From Chrysophaeum taylorii (Eukaryota; Sar; Pelagophyceae; Pelagomonadales; Pelagomonadaceae), in NCBI GenBank assembly GCA_029834535.1, contig JAQMWT010000505.1, positions 1-44,822 on the forward strand: a stretch of DNA of 44,822 nucleotides, written 5' to 3'. Positions 37,980 through 44,822 of this stretch are shown in pieces. Under the pieces are notes generated by a model, which did no database searches, was not told the DNA's origin, and saw only the letters and a program-made list of their open reading frames with translations. The position numbers and the translations under genes were made by a program. The first letter of the stretch is position 1. The number at the start of each line of letters is the position of its first letter.

Positions 37980-38807
37980 TCAACGGGACACCTTTCCCGA
38001 TCTTTTTAGTGACATCATACCTCTCTTTTGTGAGAAGCATTCTTGCTGTATTCTTGTAGTTTCCTTGCTATCATATACCATCTCTCCATCTTGTTGAGAG
38101 GCTTGGTGAGCGTGAGCAAGGTGTGTGGCGAGCGTATCCGACCCCGCGTCCTTGTTTTCCTCGTTCAGTGAGGTCTCGGACGAGTCGGTGCGTACCCCCT
38201 TTGTCACCCGGGGGTCGGGAAGTTTTTTCTGTGCCGCCATACGTGGTGGAGGACACGAGATCGTGCGACTACATCGGTCGCCGACGAGCGAGTGCTGCCG
38301 TACGTGTTGTATTGCGAGGTCCGGATTTGTACGTGCGCCCTGATCAAGCACACGGAGTTCCATTGGACCGGTGTGGTCCTCATCTTCGCCCGCCGCCATC
38401 GAGCGTTGAGACTTGATCCGCTGGATGTTGTGGCGTATACCACGATACCAGACGGCCCATTCCGAGCGCGAATCCGAGTTGAGACACACGAAGAAGTCTT
38501 TGACGTCCGCCGCCGCTCCCCGAACGTCGAACCTGGTCTTGGCGGCCCGGAGGACGATGCCCAAAATGTCGAGGATGCTCGTCGTTCCGAGGCTCGTTTC
38601 CTCGACGAGATAGAAGGCGAAGCGCTCCCAAACCCTGGGCGCCGCCAAGACCGCAACGACCACATCGCTGAAGGGGCCCCGGGGCCGGTCGCCTTTACCG
38701 TTGGCGAAAGCATTCAAGTGCCGAATCGCGTTCGTTCGAGCTCGGTCGCGGTCTCCAGACATTCCTGCGCTCCCGATGATTTCGCTGGGAACCGCGGCGC
38801 CGCTCAT
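37980..38807 (-). CDS. unknown ORF, possible tyrosine-recombinase (Crypton-like) N-terminus
   Basis: 275 codons from an ATG at 38805-38807. Residues 20-140 are ordered: AIRHLNAFANGKG, WERFAFYLVEE, LDILGIVLRAAKTRF, DFFVCLNSDSRSEWAVWYRGIRHNIQR. This pattern of helical segments reminds me of the N-terminal core-binding half of Crypton-type tyrosine recombinases, but I cannot see an R-H-R-Y catalytic set. The rest (about 165-275) is low in recognisable structure and probably out of frame or unrelated. A TATATA lies only about 20 bases upstream of the start. Function uncertain. Confidence 0.45.
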   Translation of the reverse strand: MSGAAVPSEIIGSAGMSGDRDRARTNAIRHLNAFANGKGDRPRGPFSDVVVAVLAAPRVWERFAFYLVEETSLGTTSILDILGIVLRAAKTRFDVRGAAADVKDFFVCLNSDSRSEWAVWYRGIRHNIQRIKSQRSMAAGEDEDHTGPMELRVLDQGARTNPDLAIQHVRQHSLVGDRCSRTISCPPPRMAAQKKLPDPRVTKGVRTDSSETSLNEENKDAGSDTLATHLAHAHQASQQDGEMVYDSKETTRIQQECFSQKRGMMSLKRSGKVSR

Positions 38808-39140
38808 GTTTTGTCGATCCGCGTATATAGACTACGTCCGTCGACTCACCCCGCGTTCGACTTGGCGGCCTCCTCGACTTGGTCGTCCTCGAGAACTCCA
38901 CGACTTGGTCGTGTCCTACGACTTAAGTCGTCGGGCGTTAGGCTCGGCTTTGGCTTTGTCGCATGTATGCCCACCCTCCTTTGGTTTGAAAATGCGCGAA
39001 CGTTGGGCTTCGCGACTCTCCCCCCGGTCCTTCCCCTCTGGTCTTCCGCGTCGTTCGCAAAGACTTTTAACGGACCGTCCGGAAACGTCCGCCGAGCCAG
39101 ACAAACCGACAGACAAACATCTGTCGATTAGTAGTAAGGA
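38808..39140 (+). other. unique sequence ending in a non-LTR-like tail
   Basis: No ORF is supported. Short CGACTTGGTCGT repeats lie at 38874-38940. The last 50 bases (39088-39140) read CAGACAAACCGACAGACAAA followed by CATCTGTCGATTAGTAGTAAGGA, the same terminal sequence as the non-LTR element's 3' end at 27858 and 16517, but the sequence before it does not match that element. Confidence 0.6.
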
Positions 39141-39320
39141 CTAGTAAGGCCAAGTCGTTTTTTTCCGGCCTTTTTCTCGGGGGGCAAGCCCCCCCAACCC
39201 CCCGAGAATTGGGGGGCTCTGACCCCAAACCCCCCGCCGGGGGACACCCCCGGACCCCCCAGGGCCTCGAGGGCCGCCGTGTCTCGGGAGCCGAGCAAAA
39301 ACGCCGTCTCACGCCGTGGA
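39141..39320. repeat. array block R1, unit 1 (G/C palindromes)
   Basis: Begins CTAGTAAGGCCAAGTCG, then the self-complementary GGCCTTTTTCTCGGGGGGCA and GCCCCCC runs and CCCCGAGAATTGGGG. It ends with AAAACGCCGTCTCACGCCGTGG. Copies lie at 41217, 42577 (partial) and 43530. It can form several strong hairpins or G-rich structures. Confidence 0.8.
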
Positions 39321-40788
39321 ATTGAGTGTTTTCGGTTGTTGAAGATTTCTGGGTAACTTGGCGCGAGCGGGGAGGTCTTCGTCTCAGTCGGCGATGGCCA
39401 GAGCGCGGCCACGGGCGGTCGTCGTGGACGCGCGCGGGCGCGCGGCCGCTCCTCGGCGCGTCGGCGGCGCGCTCGTTGCGGTCGTCGCCGCGTTGTTCCT
39501 GGGCGTGGGTTGTGGGCCGGGCGTCGCGGTCCCCACGTTCGACGGCGCGCTGGCGCGATTCGCGGTGGTCCGTGGCATGGGTCGCGAGGCGAGCGTCGCG
39601 GTCCCGTCGCGGAAGTCCGCGGGCGCTCGCGTTCGTCGTCGGTCTTTCCGCGTTTCCGCGTTCGCATCTCGCGGCGACTGGGCGTCTGTCGTAGAAGCCG
39701 AAGCGGAGGTCCTCGGGGCGGCCACTCGGACGACGGGGCGCGAGCAGCGGCGACGAAGGCGAAATCGCGCTGGCAGACGCGTCCAGCTCGGTGATCGGCG
39801 GCGCGCCGCGGAGTTTTTTTCAGGTTCGTCGACGTTGACACGTCTTCGATCCGTAGCCGGCGCTCGTGCTGTAGGTCGCGAGGTTTGCGATGGCCAGAGC
39901 GCGGCCAGTCCCAGGACTTCGCGCGACCAGCGTCGACCAAGCCGAAATCGCGGTCGCAGACGAGTCGAGCTCGAAGACTCGTCGGGCGCGGCGACGCCGT
40001 CGAGGCGGCGTCGACGAAGGCCGCGACTTTTACTTTACGGCGAGCCCTTGTCGCCCGCGGGGGAGAGTCCGAGTCCGCGGTCGCGACGGCGGTGGCCGCT
40101 CGCAGCGGCGACGAAGACGCCGGCACGCATCGTACCGTCGAGTCTCGTTCGCGAGTCTTGTTCGGTCGCGCGCGTTCTCGAGGACGTCACGTCGGAAGAG
40201 CGAGTCGTGGCCGTGGAAGCGGGCTTTGACCGCAGACGCGAGCGCGGCAAGCCCTTCTCGATTTCGGTGGCCGGTCGCAGCGGCGACGAAGACGTCGGCA
40301 CGCATCGCGCGGTACCGAAGAGTTCGCGCGGAATAAAGGCGAAATCGCGTCGCATTTTTGCGCGCGCCAGAACCCCGAAAGAACCCCGAAAGAAAAGATG
40401 AGGACCCGGCATGCCATGCCGGCGTCGAGGCTCGCGTCCCTGGCTCGAGCGTGTCGTCCCGTTTGCCGGGCGAAGGCTCCATCGACGTCGCACGCGTCAA
40501 CCTTACTTTGAAAAAGATCGGCCGAGTGTTTGCATAGCAAAAAAAAAAGGAAGAAGGGTGAGGTTTTTTTTCTTCGACATGCTTTCGATTTTTTCTTCGA
40601 AAAGAAAGGAGGGTAAGGATAGAGCCAGCATCGAAATCGAAATACTTTCGACCACCAGGATCCGAACTCGAGACGTACATACCGCAAACTCCTCAAAGTC
40701 TCGCTCAAAGTTCGTCGCTCTCTCCCATACCACAACGCTCTCAGAGACGCCGAGAACAAAACAATTTATAAATAGCAACGCTTGGGGC

Positions 40789-41140
40789 ACATACATTAGC
40801 AAAAGAACAGAAAGTAGGTCCCGGGTGAAGCGTTTTGAAATAAATCGGCTTCACAAAACGCACTTTTTCTCGGCCCGTTTCGAACATACATAGGCAAAAG
40901 AAAAGAAAGTAGAGTTCCGTTAATGTGCTGTGACGGACTGACTGAGGTTTCCCAATTAATTATCGCTCTCTCCCACAACACAACGCTCTCATAGACGAAG
41001 GGGCAAAACATTTTATAAATAGCAGCGCTTGGGGCACATACATTAGCAAAAGAACAGAAAGTAGGGCTCGGGTGAACGGTTTTGAAATAAATCGGCTTCA
41101 CAAAACGCAGTTTTTCTCGGCCCGTTTCGAGCATACATGC
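40789..41140. repeat. array block R5, duplicated in unit 1
   Basis: Two copies (40789-40892 and 41036-41140) of a block with CATTAGCAAAAGAACAGAAAG, GGTGAA, GTTTTGAAATAAATCGGCTT and TCGGCCCGTTTCGA, each preceded by TTTATAAATAGC and a GCTTGGGGCACATA motif. A third copy lies at 43379-43482. Unit 1 thus carries an extra internal duplication. Confidence 0.85.
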
Positions 41141-41216
41141 TGCTTTGAACAGAAAGTATAGTTCCGTTAATGTGTGCTCACTGACACACTGAGGTTTCCC
41201 AATTAATTATTGTGGA

Positions 41217-41410
41217 CTAGTAAGGCCAAGTCGGGTTTTTCCCGGCCTTTTTCTCGGGGGGCAAGCCCCCCGAACCCCCCGGGAATTGGGGGGCTCTGGC
41301 CCCCAAACCTCCCGCCGGGCCCCCCCAGGGCCCCCCCAGGGCCCCCCGGGCCTCTGCAGACGCGCACCGACTCGGGTGCGGACCAAAAACGCCGTCGCAC
41401 GCCGTGGAAA
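41217..41410. repeat. array block R1, unit 2
   Basis: Second R1 copy with additional GGGCCCCCC runs (41315-41355). It differs from unit 1 by expansions of the C/G runs and ends in the same AAAACGCCGTCGCACGCCGTGG motif. Confidence 0.8.
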
Positions 41411-42576
41411 CTTTTTTTTCCCGTCATATTCGGTTCTTGAAGATGTTGAGATCCGTTATGAGGGTTTATGGTAGAGTCTGTGGCTTGTGGGGTTAAGGGT
41501 TATGCGTGTGTTATTTTCGGCTTTAAGTGCCGCGACGCGGTGGACGTGGCCTCCGACCACACGCCCGTTTTATTCTCTTTCTTTACCGTGGGATTTCGTG
41601 GGAGGAGACAACAGGTTCGGGCTGGAGGAGGCGGACTCCCCATTGGGGAGTGTAAGGCCGAGGGGATATAGGGTGTAGTAGTCTTTTATTAATATCCATG
41701 GTGCGAGTTCGAGGAGGTAGACAGGGATGAGGCGGCGGAGAATGGAGCGCGCACCATTTTGGCGATGGCCAGAGCGCGGCCACGGGCGGTCGTCGTGGAC
41801 GCGCGCGGGCGCGCGGCCGGTCGTCGGCGCGTCGGCGCGCTCGTCGCGGTCGTCGCCGCGTTGTTCCTGGTCTTCGATCCGTAGGCGCTCCAGCAGTAGG
41901 TCGCGAGGTTTGCGATGGCCAGAGCGCGGCCAGTCCCAGGACGTGGCGCGACCACCGTCGACCAAGGCGAAATCGCGGTCGCAGACGCGTCGAGGTCGAC
42001 GACGCCTCGACGAAGGCCGCGACTTTACGGCGAGCCGTTGTCGCCCGCGGGGGAGAGTCCGAGGCCGCGGTCGCGACGGCGGTGGCCGCTCGCAGCGGCG
42101 ACGAAGACGCCGGCACGCATCGTATCGAAGCGCTGGCGGACGCGTCGAGCTCGACGATCGGCGGCGCGCCGCGCCGCGGAGTTTTTTTTCGGGTTGGTCG
42201 ACTGGATCAACCCGCGGGCGAGTCCGAGTCCGCGGTCGCGACGGCGGTGGCCGCTCGCGGCGACGAAGCCGCCGGCACGCATCGTAACGAAGGTTAAACG
42301 GTGGTCGATCCACCGAGTCGACGGTCGAGTCTCGTTCGGTCGCGCGCGTTCTCGAGGACGGCCGTCGGAAGAGCGAGTCGTAGCCGTGGAAGCGGGCTTT
42401 GACCGCAGACGCGAGCGCGGCAAGCCGTTGTCGATTTCGGTGGCCGGTCTCAGCGGCGACGAAGACGCCGGCACGCATCGCGCGCGTACCGAAGAGTTCG
42501 CGCGTAAAAAAGGCGAAATCGCGCTGCATTTTTGCGCGCCCGAAAGAACCCCGAAAGAAAAGATGGAGCCCCCCGG

Positions 42577-42650
42577 AGTAAGGCCAAGTCGGGTTTTTCC
42601 GGCCTTTTTCTCGGGGGGCAAGCCCCCCGAACCCCCCGGGGGTTGGCCGA
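42577..42650. repeat. array block R1, partial internal copy
   Basis: AGTAAGGCCAAGTCGGG through CCCCCCGGGGGTTGG inside unit 2, flanked on both sides by the repeated CGAAAGAACCCCGAAAGAAA and AGCGGCGACGAAGACGG blocks. It indicates rearrangement inside the array. Confidence 0.75.
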
Positions 42651-42959
42651 TCGCAGCGGCGACGAAGACGGCGGCACGCATCGCGCGCGTACCGAAGAGT
42701 TCGCGCGCAAAAAAGGCGAAATCGCGTCGCATTTTTGCGCGCGCCAGAAGCCCGAAAGAACCCCGAAAGAAAAGATGGAGCCCCCCGGCATGCCATGCCG
42801 GCGTCGAGGCTCGCGTCCCTGGCTCGAGCGCGTCGCCCCGTTTGCCGGGCGAAGGCTCCATCGCCGTCGTCGACCTTCAACCTTAAAAAAGATCGGCCGA
42901 GGGTTTGTATAGCAAATAGCCAAAAAAAAGGGAGAAGGGTAAGGGTTTTTTTCTTTTTT

Positions 42960-43219
42960 CGCCTCCCGGGCGGGCCGGTTGGCAGCCGGAACGTTCGCAG
43001 TGGGACGGGGTATGGCCGGGGGGCGCAGACGGAAGGTTATCGACGAGTTGGTTGTCAGTCACATCGCGGTCTCCTCGTCGCATGGCGACAAGCTTGATGG
43101 TCACTCTCCGCCGACCGACCTTTCGGCGCTCCTCGTCTACAGGCCCGTGATTCCGGACTGGCTCCTGTCGGTCCGGCCTGGCTCCCATGCTCGGGAGAGC
43201 TGAGGTTAGTTAGTTAGTT
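42960..43219 (+). mobile_element. short retroposon copy D (SINE-like, 5'-truncated)
   Basis: About 260 bases matching copies A-C from CGCCTCCCGGGCGGGCC to the (TTAG)n tail. No perfect TSD could be recognised in the T-rich target. The insertion lies between TTTTTTCTTTTTT and ATTACTCTCGATTTTT, and the homologous place in unit 1 (about 40560-40600) lacks it. It is therefore younger than the array duplication. Confidence 0.88.
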
Positions 43220-43378
43220 ATTACTCTCGATTTTTTACGACGACCAGGATCCGAACTCGAGACGTACGCAACGCACCCTCCCCAGATTCTCGCTCAAAGT
43301 TCGTCGGTCTCTCCCAGAACACAACACTCTCGCGCACTCCAAGATGAAATCATTTTATAAACAGCACCGCTTTTGGCG

Positions 43379-43482
43379 CATACATTAGCAAAAGAACAGA
43401 AAGTAGGTCGCGGGTGAAGCGTTTTGAAATAAATCGGCTTTACAAAACGCAGATTTTCTCGGGCCGTTTCGAACATACATGC
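43379..43482. repeat. array block R5, unit 2
   Basis: Third copy of R5, in the stretch before the unit-3 R1. Upstream TTTATAAACAGC corresponds to TTTATAAATAGC in unit 1. Confidence 0.82.
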
Positions 43483-43529
43483 TCGAAAGAAAAGAAAGTA
43501 TAGGCCCGAGACAGTTTTAGTGTGGCGGA

Positions 43530-43700
43530 CTAGTAAAGCCAAGTCGGTTTTTTCCCGGCCTTTTTCTCGGGGAGCAAGCCCCCGACCCCCCGACAATTGG
43601 GGGCTCTGCCCCCAAACCCCCGCCGGGGACACCCCCGGACCCCCACCGCCTCGACGGCCGCCGCGTCTCGGGAGCCGACCAAAAACGCCGTCGCACGCCG
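43530..43700. repeat. array block R1, unit 3
   Basis: R1 copy marking the start of the third, incomplete unit, with shorter G/C runs than units 1 and 2. The following 1.1 kb repeats the GCGATGGCCAGAGCGCGGCC block (about 44080) and AGCGGCGACGAA blocks up to the window end. Confidence 0.8.
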
Positions 43701-44822
43701 AAATTCGTCTTTTCGGTTCTTGAAGTTTTCTGCGCTTTTGTTCTTGGGTTAGGGTGGCGTACCGCTTTCCTTGCTTTCCGTTGCGCGAAAGCGGGGGTTA
43801 GCGTTATGCCTGTTATTTTCGGCTTTGCGTTTTGCGGATGGACGTGGATGGCGGATGGCCGCAATGGGTGACGGCATGGACAATATTTTGGTGTGAGCGC
43901 CGGGGTGGCGGCGGGCGTAGTGAAGGAGGGCGGCGCGCAATCCGGATACGGACGCGCCGTCGCGGTCGACGGTCAGAGATTTATCGCGGCGAGGACGGCC
44001 GCTGCAGGAAGAGCGAGGCGTGGCCGCGAAGCGACTTCGAAGGCGACAGGAAGGTCTTCGTCTCCTTCTTCTCCGTCGGCGATGGCCAGAGCGCGGCCAC
44101 GGGCGGTCGTCGTGGGCGCGCGCGGCGCGCGCGGCCGGTCGTCAGGCGTCGGCGCGCGGCGCGCTCGTCGCGGTCGTCGCCGCGTTGTTCTGGTCTTCGA
44201 TCCGTAGGCGCCAGCAGTAGGTCGCAGGTTTCGATGGCCAGAACGCAGCCAGTCCCAGGACGTGCGCGCGACCACCGACCAAAGCGAAATCGCGGACGCG
44301 TCGAGGTCGACGACGCGCAGACGAAGGCCGCGACTTTACGGCGAGCCGGTGCGTCGCCCGCAGGGAGAGTCCGAGTCCGCGGTCGGACGGCGGTGGCCGC
44401 TCGCAGCGGCGACGAACGCCAGCACGCATCGTATCGAAGCGCTGCGGGCAGACGCGGCGCCGCGCGCCGCCCGTCGACGCGCCGCCGAGTTTTTCCATTC
44501 AGGTTGGTGAAACTGGACGTGAGCCGGTGATCGCAGTCGCGACGGCGGTGGCCGCTCGCAGCGGCGACAAGCCGGCGGCACGCATCGCATCGAAAGGTGA
44601 AACGTTCGATCCAGTGGAAGCAGTCGAGTCTCGTTCGCTCTGCGCATTTGCCAGGGACGGCCCGTCGGAAAGATCGTGGTGACCGTGGAAGCGAGCTTTG
44701 ACCCAGAACGCAAGCGCAGCAAGCCGCTCTCGATTTCGGTGGCCGGTCGCAGCGACGAAGACACGCCGGCACGCATCGCGCGCGTACCGAAGGGTGCGCG
44801 CGCAAAAGAGCGAAATCGCGTC

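Larger units (their letters stand above)
39141..44822. repeat. GC-rich tandem array of about 2.1-kb units
   Basis: Three units start at 39141, 41217 and 43530; the third is cut by the window edge. Spacings are 2076 and 2313 bases; removing the 260-bp short retroposon D from the second gives about 2053. Each unit has the same order of blocks: hairpin-rich GGCAAGCCCCC block; a block with GCGATGGCCAGAGCGCGGCC; a block rich in AGCGGCGACGAAGACG; a block GGCATGCCATGCCGG...GTTTGCCGGGCGAAGG; an A-rich stretch; CCAGGATCCGAACTCGAGAC; and an AT-richer block with TTTATAAA. Long ORFs on all frames are a by-product of GC content. The function is unknown: satellite, subtelomere or spacer array are options. 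Confidence 0.8.

Noticed and set aside
39128..40126. 332-codon Arg/Pro-rich ORF, and similar ORFs up to 436 codons in 39-44.8 kb
   Set aside because: Very high GC content removes stop codons in several frames at once; composition is Arg/Pro/Ala/Ser-rich, repeats recur in different frames, and no domain is seen.

Overview
The window looks like a repeat-dense stretch of a eukaryotic nuclear genome, probably an alga or other protist. I see no convincing host gene, no rRNA or tRNA gene, and no prokaryotic operon structure. Nearly everything I can read is mobile-element sequence: Ty1/copia, Ty3/gypsy, a non-LTR retrotransposon with a restriction-like endonuclease, Helitron helicase fragments, a short retroposon family, and a GC-rich array of about 2.1 kb units. 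A red alga is a guess from the element mix and cannot be proved here. Base composition shifts sharply: the left 9 kb is AT-richer, while 28-35 kb and 39-44.8 kb are very GC-rich. This fits elements of different origin and age.

Layout. 1-6.5 kb: an eroded copia element (gag remnant, integrase, RT, RNase H). 6.6-9.0 kb: an unknown coiled-coil ORF split by a short retroposon with a 14-bp target-site duplication (TSD). 9.5-16.5 kb: two copia bodies head to tail, the first lacking integrase and the second lacking gag and protease, with a second short-retroposon insertion and an LTR remnant. 16.5-17.2 kb: two truncated 3' ends of a non-LTR element. 17.2-18.2 kb: a Helitron Pif1-helicase C-terminus and an array of AGGTGAACTTACTGG-like repeats, interrupted at 18171-27179 by a 9-kb Ty3/gypsy element on the minus strand. 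27.2-27.9 kb: three families of about 110-bp tandem repeats, one carrying a TATA box. 27.9-35.0 kb: a near full-length non-LTR element on the minus strand. 35.0-35.9 kb: a second Helitron-plus-array unit. 36-39 kb: mixed remnants (unknown ORFs, a copia RNase H fragment, a short non-LTR copy with a 13-bp TSD, a possible tyrosine-recombinase relative). 39.1-44.8 kb: the 2.1-kb array.

The main discovery candidate is the Ty3/gypsy element. Its gag-pol polyprotein carries a cytosine-5 DNA methyltransferase domain between the protease-like region and the RT, with motifs I, II, IV, VI, VIII, IX and X recognisable. DNMT capture by retrotransposons has been reported in dinoflagellates and charophytes, so the phenomenon is known, but I cannot tell whether this lineage and architecture are. 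This copy is inactive: three in-frame stops, compensating gag frameshifts, a Pro-to-Ser change beside the catalytic Cys, and loss of the integrase core.

The second candidate is the non-LTR element. Its ORF joins three IQ-like repeats, a RING-like zinc domain, an RT and a PD-(D/E)XK-like endonuclease. Its truncated copies, together with filled and empty short-retroposon sites inside the window, allow the order of insertions to be read.
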